From Verrucomicrobiia bacterium (GTDB taxonomy: Bacteria > Verrucomicrobiota > Verrucomicrobiia > JABWAM01), in NCBI GenBank assembly GCA_020849895.1, contig JADZFN010000007.1, forward strand, positions 19,546 through 83,545: 64,000 bases of DNA, written 5' to 3'. How positions within the stretch are numbered: the stretch's first letter is position 1; every line of letters starts with the position of its first letter. The notes below the pieces were generated by a model, which worked only from the letters and a program-made list of their open reading frames with translations, searched no databases and was not told the DNA's origin. The translations under genes were made by a program, and so were the position numbers. This document shows positions 7,937-17,022 of the stretch, in pieces.

Positions 7937-10240
7937 GTGACGGAGAGAGGTCTCGATGCGAGGTGTCACGTCGGGCGGAAATCCAGTCGTCCGCGTCCGT
8001 TTGTCCGCGCCATGCTCTTTTTGTGCCTGGCTACTGGGATGGCCCGGGCGGTCACGCTCCCTCAGGATCATCCGTATCAGAAAGTCCTTCGGGAGCATCT
8101 CGCCGCGTTCACCGAGGCGGACCTCGCCGTTGAGCGCAAGAAGTTCACGGTTGACGAGGAGTTTCTGAAGGATGAAGAGCGCGCGTTCGAGGCGTGGCTG
8201 GCGCTCTCGGACCTGTCGCGTCCCTGTTGGGAGCGTCCGGATTTTCGGGCTCCTGCGGAGCATTATCTCCTCAAGACGATCGAGTCGCCCGAGGGACTCC
8301 GGATGAAGATCGGGCGGGGGCGCGATCTCCCTCATCCGACCTACCCGGCGTGGTGGGCCACGTGGAAGTATCCGGGCAACCCTTACCTTGGCGATAAGGC
8401 GCTTTTGCGGCGCGCGCTCGTCATGGCCATCGCGGATATGGTGGTCTACGACCGCTTTCTCGAGTCGCCGGAGGCGGAAAAGGCCATCGCGGGCCGCACC
8501 TCCTGCATCGGAGGGCATCTCCTTGCGGAGGCCTACACCTACTTCTGTGCGAAGGAACTTCTACCGGAGCCCGTTCGCAAGGCCTACGAGGAGGGAATGA
8601 TCAAGATGTTCGCGCGCCTCGAGGCGAAGGGGCCCGACGGGATCAACGAGAACATCAACGGAAAGAGCCTCGTGGGCATCGCCTATCTGACAAAGGCCGT
8701 GGCGGATCCCGCGCTCGCGCGGCGATGCGAGGCCTACGCGGAGAGGATGCTCTCCACGAAGCAGGTCGGCATCGTGCATCCTGTCGGCGTGGTGCGCGAC
8801 GCTGGCGGGATCGAGACCTCCTACAACGGGATTCTGCTCTATGATCTCGTTTGGGCGGCGCTCGCGACCGACTGGCCGATCCTGCGCGAGTCGGCGCGGG
8901 AACTGACGGCTTTCAAGGGGAAGCTCACGCTTCCCGAGCCGGACGGTGGCTACTGGTTCGGGCCGAACCATTTCAACTCGCGCGTGGGCGCAGGCGATTC
9001 CCCGAACGACCAGTGGAATGCGAGCGGGCGCGACGTCGGTCTCGCGATGCTCGACGACGGCGCGCTCTATCTCCCCGTAAGCTACCGCCGCCTTCCCGGA
9101 TCGAGGTCGCTCGATCCGCGGCCCGGCCTCGCCGAGCTGCCTCCGCTCGAGAAGATGCAGGCCGCCTTGCGCGCGTTCGTGGAGGCGCAGAATAGGGAGA
9201 CACCGTCCGGAGCGGTCGCACCGTTCCCGCTCTGGCACGAGGGCGGCATCAGTGGTCACTGGGGGCCGATGATCCCCTATGCTTCGCAGAACTATCGCCC
9301 CGGCATCTACCGGAAACTCAAGGAGTTCGAGGCGAAGAAGAGCGAGCTGCTCGTCCCCCCCGTGACTCGGACATCCTCGTTCACCGAACTCCTGCCGACC
9401 GAGGACCGGATCTTTTCGGAGGCCGATCGAAACACCTTCCTCCTCTACCGGCGGCCGTCGTTTTACGCGATGGTGTTCTCCGGGAGGCTGGGCTGGCATT
9501 CGTTCCTCAACTTCGGCGGGGGCGGGTTATCGGCGTTCTGGACGCCGGAGGGCGGCCCGATCCTCCTCGGGCGCTCCAATGGCTACGAAGGCAACCAGTG
9601 GAAAACCTTCCGCCTCTGGCCGTGCAACATGGTCGCGGGGGCGACCGCGCGGGGGGACGGCTTCTCGACCGCTCGGTTGCGCCGCGAGATTTGCAAGGTT
9701 CTCTACTGGAAGCAGGGAGAGGAGGCGGGCGCCGTCTATGGAGGAAGCCTCAACGCCTCGCTCGACGGGGGGCGGGTTTGCGAGCTCGGGAGCAAGGGAA
9801 ACCTCAAGGGGGAAAACTACTTCGAGCGGACGGTGACGCTTCGGCCGCGGGGCGTCGAGATGAACGTGCTCTTCAAGTCGGATGGCGACGACCGGGTGAT
9901 CGAGCTCTTCGAGGTGCTCCCCGTATTCCTCCGCGACGCGCGGCGACAGAAGGATCTGGAACCCGCCACGATCGAGGTTCTCGCCGGGGGCGAGTGGAAG
10001 ACCGTGGCGGATGCATGGACGGAGGGCGTCGAGCGCATCCGGATCCGTCGCGCGAAAGGGGGCGCGGAGATCGAACTCGACCGTCCGCGCCGGGTAAAGG
10101 CCGCCACCTCGGTCGAGGGGCTCTGGGAAACCACACGGCCTTTCGAAGTGCGCAACCTCTACCTCGACCTGTTGGGCAAGGATGGAGAGACTCCATTCCC
10201 CTCGACAGAGATGACCTACCGGATCCTTCCCGCGCCGTAG
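7937..10240 (+). CDS. Secreted uncharacterised protein, possible toroid-fold lyase
   Basis: The hydrophobic stretch MLFLCLATGMARA preceded by RKSSRPRPFVR reads as a Sec signal peptide. The start was set at an in-frame GTG (7937) that keeps the basic n-region; the ATG at 8012 would give a very short signal, and the ORF-track start at 7664 adds non-protein-like sequence. The mature protein (about 730 aa) has a helical N-terminal half with Trp/Tyr-rich segments (YPAWWATWKYPGNPYLGDK) and NINGKS. The C-terminal half is beta-rich and includes RPSFYAMVFSGRLGWHS. This resembles the toroid plus beta-sandwich layout of polysaccharide lyases. No specific family was recognised. It is followed after 138 bp by a heparinase-like gene on the same strand. 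Confidence 0.65.
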   Translation: MTERGLDARCHVGRKSSRPRPFVRAMLFLCLATGMARAVTLPQDHPYQKVLREHLAAFTEADLAVERKKFTVDEEFLKDEERAFEAWLALSDLSRPCWERPDFRAPAEHYLLKTIESPEGLRMKIGRGRDLPHPTYPAWWATWKYPGNPYLGDKALLRRALVMAIADMVVYDRFLESPEAEKAIAGRTSCIGGHLLAEAYTYFCAKELLPEPVRKAYEEGMIKMFARLEAKGPDGINENINGKSLVGIAYLTKAVADPALARRCEAYAERMLSTKQVGIVHPVGVVRDAGGIETSYNGILLYDLVWAALATDWPILRESARELTAFKGKLTLPEPDGGYWFGPNHFNSRVGAGDSPNDQWNASGRDVGLAMLDDGALYLPVSYRRLPGSRSLDPRPGLAELPPLEKMQAALRAFVEAQNRETPSGAVAPFPLWHEGGISGHWGPMIPYASQNYRPGIYRKLKEFEAKKSELLVPPVTRTSSFTELLPTEDRIFSEADRNTFLLYRRPSFYAMVFSGRLGWHSFLNFGGGGLSAFWTPEGGPILLGRSNGYEGNQWKTFRLWPCNMVAGATARGDGFSTARLRREICKVLYWKQGEEAGAVYGGSLNASLDGGRVCELGSKGNLKGENYFERTVTLRPRGVEMNVLFKSDGDDRVIELFEVLPVFLRDARRQKDLEPATIEVLAGGEWKTVADAWTEGVERIRIRRAKGGAEIELDRPRRVKAATSVEGLWETTRPFEVRNLYLDLLGKDGETPFPSTEMTYRILPAP

Positions 10241-10378
10241 TCCGCGAGGGAGTCCGGCGTTTTTCGAGACATTTCTCCCTCGCGCGGCATCATGCAAAAG
10301 GAGCCGACGCCGTGTTGCCGCGACGGTTCGCCTTCGACAAATCGCAGGTTGTTTCCAGGCTCGAATGATTTCCCGCGC

Positions 10379-13300
10379 GTGAAAACGTCCCTCTTGGTTC
10401 GCGTTCTGCCGTTCATCGTGATGTTTGCGCCGCCGGCGGACGTCGTCGGGTTCGCGGCCCCGATTCGGACGGTTTCAGAGGATCTCCTGGCCGAAGAACC
10501 CGAGCGCCTCTTCACGGTCGAGGGGGGCGCGTTCGAGGTTGTCGGTTCGGATGCGCAGCGGATCCTGCGCTGGAAGATCGAACCCGGCCAATCCTCGAAG
10601 CTCGCATTCAAGACGGACCATCCCGTCATGGCGCGTCTGCTCCAGCGGGACCGGATCACGTTCGAGTTTCGCCTCGCCTCGGGCGGCATCTTCGACGTGA
10701 ACCTGCTTGCCCTCGGACACGTCTCGGGCGCGCGCCGCTTCAAGGTCCACAGCTGGCAGGTCGCGCTCCAGTCGGCTCCCGTTGGCGAATGGAGGGAGCA
10801 ACGTCTCGAGCTGGCGCGGCCGGACTGGCTGCCCTGGGACAATCCGGACGGTGTCGAGGCCTCCGCGTTCTTCCGCTTCGAGGGGCTCGCGCTTCCCTCG
10901 GGCGCCGTGGTCGAGTTCCGCGGTCTGCGCCTCCACCGAGACGCGCTCGCTCTGAAGCCCGATTTCGAGCCTCCGTTCACCTGGCCGATCCCGAAGATGG
11001 ACGAAGACGGGAACGCCGCGTGGAGCTTTCCCGTCGCCCTGCAGAACATCTCGGGGCGGCCCGTCCAGGTCGTCGGGCGTCTGCTCTCCCGCCACGAGCG
11101 TTTCTCAGTGAAGATCGGTCCGGGTGGAGAATCCGTCCCGACAAACGCGTCGCCCGCCGGCGCGAGCGCGAAGGTGGCCGCGGCCCACGCGGCGCGCGCT
11201 GCGTTCACGGTGACGGCGACGATGTCGGCGAAGGATCTCGCCGCCTCGCCGGAGCTCTACGCCGAGACGGTGCGCCTGAGTTTCGCGCCGGAGGACGACC
11301 CGGGGGGCGAGGTCGTGTGGAGCGGCGACTTGGTGCGTCCGCTGTCGAGGGAGGTCCGTCGTCAGGTCCTCCTTACGGAGGAGCAGATGGCGCGGATCCG
11401 AAGGGGGCTCGCCGAGGGGGATGCTGCTCTCGCAAACGCGCTGGGTTGGGCGGCCACGCGCAAGCTGGCGGACGAGTTCCTCGAGAAGAAGCTGGTCCAG
11501 ATCCCCGGCGGCCACAACTGGCCGGGGTCGCCCTCTGGGGACTGGAGGCCTACCGACACGATGCCCGAGGCGCTGAACGCGAAGACGGGAGAAAAAGAGT
11601 TCGGCGGGGAGACGGCCTCGCGCGCGTGGCTGAACTGGCTCAACACGGGCGGCGCGTGCGAAGCGCTGGCGAACGCATGGCTGTTCACAGGCGACGAGCG
11701 TTACGCGCGCAAGGCGTTCGATTTTTTCCGCCTTTACGCCCGCCAGTACACGGCGCTTCCGTGGAGCTCGCTCTACGAACCCTCGTGGAACGCGGGACCG
11801 CCCCTCCTGTCCGCTGCGCGCAACGCCACGAGCGTGGGTTACGGCGGCAACATGTATTTCCGATGGCACTGTCGCCTCCTCTCGGCCGTGGCGGACGCGT
11901 GGACGGACGATGAGCGCCGGCTCGTCTACGAGGGATTCGTCGTCCCCTACGTCACCGAGATGCTCAAGTTCCACGGCGGCCTGAACAACATGTCGGACAT
12001 CACGAACCACAACCTCCTGCTCCTCGGTCTGGCCTTCCGCGACGCGGGCCTCGTCCGCCAGTCGTTGCGGCGTCCTTCGGGACTCCTAAACCGCGTCGCG
12101 GATTACGACGCCGACGGGTTCGGCTCCGAGTCCCGCGCCATCAACTACCACGACGCAGGTCTCGCCGAAATCCTGCCGTCGTTCGGCTACCTTATCCGCT
12201 CAGGCCTCGCGGTGGACCTCCCGAAGGACCGTCTCCTCGCCGCGGTGAAGATGCCGTACCTGCGTGCCACTCTGTCCGGCAGCGTCCCGAACGCCGGCGA
12301 CTGCGGTCGAGGGGTGCGCGTGGCGTCCTCGTTTCACGCGGACCAGCTCCTTCCCCTGTTCCCTTCGGAGGAGTGGCTCTTCGACCTCGGGCGCATGAGC
12401 ACGGTGGACGCGCGGCTCCGCGCCCTCGATCTGGGGCGCAGGCCCGCCCCCGAGGGCTGGAAGAAGCGGCTCGAGACGGCCCCGCGTCTGTTCCGACGGG
12501 CCGGTTTCGCGATCCTGCGAACGGGCGAGTCGCCGGAGGCGCAGGTGATGGCCACGCTCGACTACGGGGCGAGTATTGCCCATGGGAAGCCGGACCGCTC
12601 CCAGGTCACGCTCTGGGCCTTCGGGCGCGCTCTGACCCACGGACCGGGCTCCTCTTACAACGTGGGCAGCGGCACGACGAAGCATCTCGACGCGCGTCTC
12701 GCGCGATTTACCGACCACAGCACCTCGCTCGCGAGCAACGTGATCCTCGTGGACGCGAAGAACCAGCTCCCCTGCATCGGGCGACTCCTCGCGTGGAGCG
12801 ACCGCCCCGACTTTCAAGCGGTCGTGGCCCGCGTGGATGGCATCGCGCCGGGAGTCGGTCACACGCGCGGGATTGTCCTCACGGAAGGGTTGCTCCTCGT
12901 GTTCGACCGCGTCGAGAGCCACGCCGAACACACCTACGATTTCGTCTGGCACAATTTCGGAAAGCTCACGCCCGGCGATGGCTGGACTTCCACGCCGGCC
13001 AACGCTCCACTGGGTGTCGAGGCCGACTACGACGCGCTGGTCAACCTCCTCCGTCTCGAAGGGGGCGGGCCCGTGCGATTGCGATGGGATCTTGAGGAAG
13101 CCGGCGCCTTCACGGTCGTCAAACCGGCGAAGCCTCCTCCGAGGCTCCCGGCCGTCAGCCTCGATCTCTGGCAGATGACCGTCGAGGGGGGAGACGTCTA
13201 CACGGCCTCGACCGGTCTGAACAACGCCGACTTAAAGATCACCCCCGACGAGGCGCCGAGCCTCATCCACCGGGTCCGCGCGAAGGCGACGACCTTTCTC

Positions 13301-13453
13301 ACCGTTCTCGAACCGCGCGTCGGCGGGGCTCCCGCCCGCGTCGTTTCCGTGCTCCGCGAGAACGAGGATGGGATGAAGATCGGCCTGCGGGATGGCAGGA
13401 CTCTGTCCGTCTCCCTCGGCCGTCTCATCCAGGAGCATTCCGCGTCAAAGTGA
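10379..13453 (+). CDS. Heparinase II/III-like secreted protein
   Basis: Starting from the GTG at 10379 gives a clean signal peptide (KTSLLVRVLPFIVMF, cleavage near VVGFA). The ORF-track ATG at 10292 adds 29 residues that spoil it. The 1024-aa product has an N-terminal beta-rich region (about 25-300, possibly carbohydrate-binding) and a helical toroid (about 310-650, NWLNTGGACEALANAWLFTG). A C-terminal beta-sandwich contains HGKPDRSQVTLWAFGRALTH, characteristic of the heparinase II/III domain. Such enzymes cleave uronic-acid-containing polysaccharides by beta-elimination in the periplasm or outside the cell. It overlaps the transporter gene by 4 bp. Substrate is unknown. Confidence 0.75.
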   Translation: MKTSLLVRVLPFIVMFAPPADVVGFAAPIRTVSEDLLAEEPERLFTVEGGAFEVVGSDAQRILRWKIEPGQSSKLAFKTDHPVMARLLQRDRITFEFRLASGGIFDVNLLALGHVSGARRFKVHSWQVALQSAPVGEWREQRLELARPDWLPWDNPDGVEASAFFRFEGLALPSGAVVEFRGLRLHRDALALKPDFEPPFTWPIPKMDEDGNAAWSFPVALQNISGRPVQVVGRLLSRHERFSVKIGPGGESVPTNASPAGASAKVAAAHAARAAFTVTATMSAKDLAASPELYAETVRLSFAPEDDPGGEVVWSGDLVRPLSREVRRQVLLTEEQMARIRRGLAEGDAALANALGWAATRKLADEFLEKKLVQIPGGHNWPGSPSGDWRPTDTMPEALNAKTGEKEFGGETASRAWLNWLNTGGACEALANAWLFTGDERYARKAFDFFRLYARQYTALPWSSLYEPSWNAGPPLLSAARNATSVGYGGNMYFRWHCRLLSAVADAWTDDERRLVYEGFVVPYVTEMLKFHGGLNNMSDITNHNLLLLGLAFRDAGLVRQSLRRPSGLLNRVADYDADGFGSESRAINYHDAGLAEILPSFGYLIRSGLAVDLPKDRLLAAVKMPYLRATLSGSVPNAGDCGRGVRVASSFHADQLLPLFPSEEWLFDLGRMSTVDARLRALDLGRRPAPEGWKKRLETAPRLFRRAGFAILRTGESPEAQVMATLDYGASIAHGKPDRSQVTLWAFGRALTHGPGSSYNVGSGTTKHLDARLARFTDHSTSLASNVILVDAKNQLPCIGRLLAWSDRPDFQAVVARVDGIAPGVGHTRGIVLTEGLLLVFDRVESHAEHTYDFVWHNFGKLTPGDGWTSTPANAPLGVEADYDALVNLLRLEGGGPVRLRWDLEEAGAFTVVKPAKPPPRLPAVSLDLWQMTVEGGDVYTASTGLNNADLKITPDEAPSLIHRVRAKATTFLTVLEPRVGGAPARVVSVLRENEDGMKIGLRDGRTLSVSLGRLIQEHSASK

Positions 13454-14937
13454 GCGCGCCCTCCCGTCCCGCGTCGAGCGCCACGGCGGACGAGGCGGCC
13501 GCCGTGGCCGACGGGCTGTACCGTTGCGGCTCGCTGATCTACACGCGCAAGGGGCTGACCCTGCTGTTCGCGTGGCTGTTGTGGGGCGATTTCTGCTTCA
13601 CGCTCATGGAGACGATCGTGCCCTCCATCCTGCCGCTGAAGCTGCGGGCGTTGGAGACGCCAAACTGGCTCATCGCGATGATCATGACGACGCTGCCGGG
13701 CGTGCTGAACACGACCATTTGCCCATGGGTGAGCTTCAAGAGCGACCGCCACCGGGGCCGATGGGGGCGACGCATCCCCTTCATCATCTCCACGCTGCCT
13801 TTTCTGACGCTCTTCCTGCTCCTGCTGGGATGGTCGGAGCACCTTGGCGCGTGGATCCACCGCCGGTGGTTCTCGGAGGGCGGATTTCCGCCGACGACGC
13901 TCATCCTCCTGCTCATTGGAATCTTCATGGTCGGATTTCAGTTCTTCAACATGTTCGTGAATTCGGTCTTTTGGTACCTGTTCAACGACGTCGTGCCGGT
14001 GCAGTTCATGGGGCGTTTCCTGGGCCTCTTCCGTCTCGTCGCCGGAATCAAGAGCGCGCTCTACAACTTCCTGATCTTCAAGTACGCGGAAAGCCACATG
14101 CCGGAGATCTTCACCGGCGTCGCGCTCCTCTACTTCTTCGGCTTCGGGACGATGTGCCTCATGGTCAGGGAGGGCGAGTATCCGCCGCCGCCCGACCTCG
14201 GAAAGCGGCCCGGTTTTTTCGCGCAAATCCGAACCTTCGCCGTGGAGTGCTACAGCCTTCGGTTCTACTGGGACTACTACCTTTTCTGCATGCTCTGGTC
14301 GCTATCCACGTGCATCAGTACCTTCTCGATCTTTCTGCAGAAGGACGTCGGCCTCGACCTCGCGAAGATCGGCCAGATCGCTGGCGTGGCGACCGTGATC
14401 TCGATGTGTCTGACCTATCCTGCCGGCATTCTCGTGGACCGATACCATCCGCTCCGCGTCCTGCTCTGGGTCAAGGTCGTCGTGGTCACGCTGACCCCGT
14501 TCGGCCTGATCTGGCTCTTCTTCGATTTCCATCCGGACACCGTCTTCGCGATCTCGCTGAGTTTCTCGATGCTCCTGCTGCCCTTCAACGTCCTCACGGA
14601 GGCGACGAGCCTGCCCACCCAGATGCGGCTCTTCCCGAAGGAGCGGTTCGGGCAGTTCTGCTCGGCCAATGCGCTCCTCCGCGCGGCGACCGTCGTGGTC
14701 GGCGGTCTGCTCGCGGGGATGTTCCTCGATTTCACGAGATGGGCCTGCGGCGGAAGCAATTTCGGCTACCGTTTCATCCCGATGTGGACGATTCCGTGCG
14801 TCACCGGCTCACTGCTCTGTCTCATCCGCCTCTACCGTCGCTGGCAGGCTGCCGGAGGCGATCTCGGCTACCGTCCTCCGACAGTGGATTGCGCCGGTCC
14901 GCGATCCCGGCCCTCCCTTATCGCAGAGAGGGAGTGA
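13450..14937 (+). CDS. MFS/GPH-type sugar transporter
   Basis: Translation begins at a GTG overlapping the previous stop (GTGA). The 495-aa protein has about twelve hydrophobic segments. The loop SFKSDRHRGRWGRRIPFI corresponds to the SDRxxxRWGRRRPF signature of glycoside-pentoside-hexuronide cation symporters after the second helix. It is expected to carry the mono- or disaccharide products of the locus across the inner membrane. Its last 30 residues are hydrophilic. As the final gene of the locus, it is followed by the repeat-bearing gap. Confidence 0.85.
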   Translation: MSAPSRPASSATADEAAAVADGLYRCGSLIYTRKGLTLLFAWLLWGDFCFTLMETIVPSILPLKLRALETPNWLIAMIMTTLPGVLNTTICPWVSFKSDRHRGRWGRRIPFIISTLPFLTLFLLLLGWSEHLGAWIHRRWFSEGGFPPTTLILLLIGIFMVGFQFFNMFVNSVFWYLFNDVVPVQFMGRFLGLFRLVAGIKSALYNFLIFKYAESHMPEIFTGVALLYFFGFGTMCLMVREGEYPPPPDLGKRPGFFAQIRTFAVECYSLRFYWDYYLFCMLWSLSTCISTFSIFLQKDVGLDLAKIGQIAGVATVISMCLTYPAGILVDRYHPLRVLLWVKVVVVTLTPFGLIWLFFDFHPDTVFAISLSFSMLLLPFNVLTEATSLPTQMRLFPKERFGQFCSANALLRAATVVVGGLLAGMFLDFTRWACGGSNFGYRFIPMWTIPCVTGSLLCLIRLYRRWQAAGGDLGYRPPTVDCAGPRSRPSLIAERE

Positions 14938-14964
14938 ACGGCGGCGACGGGGCCGGTGACGGGC

Positions 14965-15028
14965 GCGATTCCGCGGTTGCCGGTTGATTCGCGCGGGGGT
15001 GATGCGAATGGAGGATCGCGAGTCCGCC
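14965..15028. repeat. 64-bp dispersed repeat Y, copy 2
   Basis: Second copy of the sequence at 1044-1107, same orientation. In this copy ATTCG and CGAAT can pair around a 13-nt loop; the first copy has lost this pairing. Bases 14938-15198 hold only this repeat, a 104-bp unrecognised spacer and the other dispersed repeat. Confidence 0.8.
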
Positions 15029-15132
15029 CGAACGAGCGTCCAGGACGATCTCCGCCGCTTCGCCTGGAGCCTAAGCGCAGTACGCCGGACCCGCCCCGAG
15101 ATTCAGGAGGAGCAACTCCGCGATCCGCGTCA

Positions 15133-15202
15133 CAACCCGCTTTGCGTCTCGATCGGCCCTCGGGCCTTCGCCACTCTGCCACGCCGCTGCTCGTTCCGCT
15201 AG
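15133..15202. repeat. 70-bp dispersed repeat X, copy 2
   Basis: Second copy of the 545-614 sequence. Its right end coincides with the TAG stop codon of lpxD (minus strand, 15201-15199), so the element sits exactly at the 3' end of that gene. The GGCCCTCGGGCC palindrome is intact. Confidence 0.9.
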
Positions 15203-16263
15203 GGCTTCGTCTCCGGGCGCCGCTCCGCCATCTGTTTTTCGACCTTGCGGAGGCGTTCGATCATCTGGGGGAGGCGGCGGAGCGCCGCGTGCATCCGCAG
15301 CGCCTCGCGCTGCTCCTGGGCGGGGTAGCCGAAAACGGTTTCGCCCTTTTTCACATCGCGAGTCACGCCGCTCTGCGCGAGCAGCGTGGCGCCGTCGCCG
15401 ATGGCGATGTGGCCGACGGTGCCCACCTGCCCCGCGATGCGGACGCAGCGACCGATCTGGGTGCTGCCCGAAATTCCCGCCTGCGCGACGATCGCCGTAT
15501 CTTCCCCGACGGTCACGTTGTGGGCGATCTGCACGAGGTTGTCCACCTTCACGCCTCGCTGGATCCAGGTGCGCCCGAAGCGCCCGCGGTCCACGGTGCT
15601 GTTCGCGCCGATCTCGACGTCGTCGTCCACCTGTACGATGCCGACCTGAGGCACCTTGACGTAGCGCCCGTCCACGAACTCGTAGCCGAAGCCATCGGAG
15701 CCAATGACGACGCCCGGATGGAGGATCACGCGGTCGCCCACGAGGCAGCGTTCGCGGACGGTCACCTGCGGATAGAAGAAGCACTCGCGGCCCACGCGCG
15801 CTCCGTGGCCGAGATAACCGCCGGCGCCGATCACGGTGCCTTCGCCGATTTCGACGTCGGCCTCGACGACGACGAAGGGCTGGATGGACACGGTCGGATG
15901 CACCTTCGCGGCGGGATCCACGACGGCGCAGGGATGGATGCCGGGGGCGCTTCGCGGCGGCGGCGGCGGCGCGAAAGTCTCAACGACGCGCATGAAGGCG
16001 GCGCCCGGTTTTTCGACTCGCAGGAGGTTGAGGCGGAGGTCGGCGGGGACGGAGGCCTCTGCGCCGAGAATCACCAGGGACGCGCGCGTCGTCGCAAGCA
16101 ACGGCGCATAACGCGGGTCTTCGAGGTAGCTGATCCGGCCCGCCACGGCATCGCGGAGCCCCGCGATGCCGGTCAGAACGACGGTGGGATCGCCTTCGAG
16201 TCGGCCGCCGACGAGGTCGGCGACCTCGCGGGCGGTCATGGAACGCGGTTCGGAGGCTGCCAT
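15199..16263 (-). CDS. lpxD: UDP-3-O-acylglucosamine N-acyltransferase LpxD
   Basis: LpxD adds the N-linked acyl chain in lipid A synthesis in the cytoplasm. The 354-aa protein has the uridine-binding N-terminal domain (MTAREVADLVGGRLEGD, ISYLEDPRYAPLL) followed by a left-handed beta-helix of hexapeptide repeats (about 115-310). The conserved GSDGFGYE and IAHNVTVGEDTAI with the catalytic His are present. A C-terminal helix (MHAALRRLPQMIERLRKVEK) completes the LpxD layout. The upstream extension to 16293 would use TTG, so the ATG at 16263 was chosen. It is last in the bamA-skp-lpxD order. Its stop codon is the outer end of a dispersed repeat. Confidence 0.95.
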   Translation of the reverse strand: MAASEPRSMTAREVADLVGGRLEGDPTVVLTGIAGLRDAVAGRISYLEDPRYAPLLATTRASLVILGAEASVPADLRLNLLRVEKPGAAFMRVVETFAPPPPPRSAPGIHPCAVVDPAAKVHPTVSIQPFVVVEADVEIGEGTVIGAGGYLGHGARVGRECFFYPQVTVRERCLVGDRVILHPGVVIGSDGFGYEFVDGRYVKVPQVGIVQVDDDVEIGANSTVDRGRFGRTWIQRGVKVDNLVQIAHNVTVGEDTAIVAQAGISGSTQIGRCVRIAGQVGTVGHIAIGDGATLLAQSGVTRDVKKGETVFGYPAQEQREALRMHAALRRLPQMIERLRKVEKQMAERRPETKP

Positions 16264-16348
16264 ATCGGGATCGCGCGCGGTGGATCGCCGCAAAAAATCG
16301 TCGGCGCGGGCGCTCCGCCCACACCGGCAAACCGTCCCCGGGAAAAGA

Positions 16349-16957
16349 TCACTTCTTCTTGTCGGCGGCGGGCGCCGCGGCGCCGCCTGGGGGCGCGGAC
16401 TTGTTCAATTCCTTGACCACGGAAGCGGTGATATCGAGCGTGTCCTGCACGTAGAGGAAGGCGGAGACGCCGCTGAGAGTATTGCCGGTCTTGTCCACGA
16501 CGAGGTTGTAGCCGTCGCGTTTGGCGATGTCCTGGACGACTTTGATGATCTCATCCACGATGGCGCCGCGGACGCGGCCCTGCTGCTCGCGGAGCTCGCG
16601 CTCGCGGTTGTTCTTCATCTCGTTGAGCGTCTGCGCGAGCAGGCGGAACTCGGTGAGCTTGGCGTCGCGGAGCTTGCGTTTTTCGGAACGCTTCTCGTCG
16701 TTGAACGCGGGATTCTCAGCGTCCTCTTCGAGTTTGCGTCCGTCCTCCTGGAGCTTTTGCAGCTCGGCGGCGCGCTCCTTGAGCTCCTTTTCGTAGCCGG
16801 CGGCGCGCTCCTTGAGCTCGCCCTCGGCCTTCTTGGTCTTGTAGTACTCGGCGAAGATCTTGCTCATGTCCACAGCGCCGATCTTGATCTGTTGGGCGGA
16901 CGCGAAGACGGGAAACGCGAGCGCAAGGACGAGAGAGAGAACGAGGGGATTCATCAT
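16349..16957 (-). CDS. skp: OmpH/Skp-family periplasmic chaperone
   Basis: The listed 372-aa frame includes upstream shadow sequence; the real gene starts with MMNPLVLSLVLALAFPVFAS, a signal peptide cut near ASA-QQ. The mature 180 residues contain a long Lys/Glu-rich coiled coil (about 45-125) and the OmpH core IKIGAVDMSKIFAEYYKTKK, with GYNLVVDKTG near the end. Skp escorts unfolded outer-membrane proteins across the periplasm. Position between bamA and lpxD is the classic arrangement. The C-terminus is Ala/Pro-rich and ends in KKK. No Shine-Dalgarno precedes the ATG. Confidence 0.92.
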   Translation of the reverse strand: MMNPLVLSLVLALAFPVFASAQQIKIGAVDMSKIFAEYYKTKKAEGELKERAAGYEKELKERAAELQKLQEDGRKLEEDAENPAFNDEKRSEKRKLRDAKLTEFRLLAQTLNEMKNNRERELREQQGRVRGAIVDEIIKVVQDIAKRDGYNLVVDKTGNTLSGVSAFLYVQDTLDITASVVKELNKSAPPGGAAAPAADKKK

Positions 16958-16976
16958 GTTTTGGAGGGAAGACGTA

Positions 16977-17005
16977 TCCTTAAGGGAAGTGTCGGGCGCT
17001 GTCAA
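16977..17005 (-). promoter_or_regulatory. Putative promoter for skp-lpxD
   Basis: On the minus strand, TTGACA (17005-17000) is followed after 17 bp by TAAGGA (16982-16977), 19 bp before the skp ATG. The perfect -35 is convincing; the -10 is weak. Confidence 0.4.
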
Positions 17006-17022
17006 CGCGCGAACCGCAGCTT

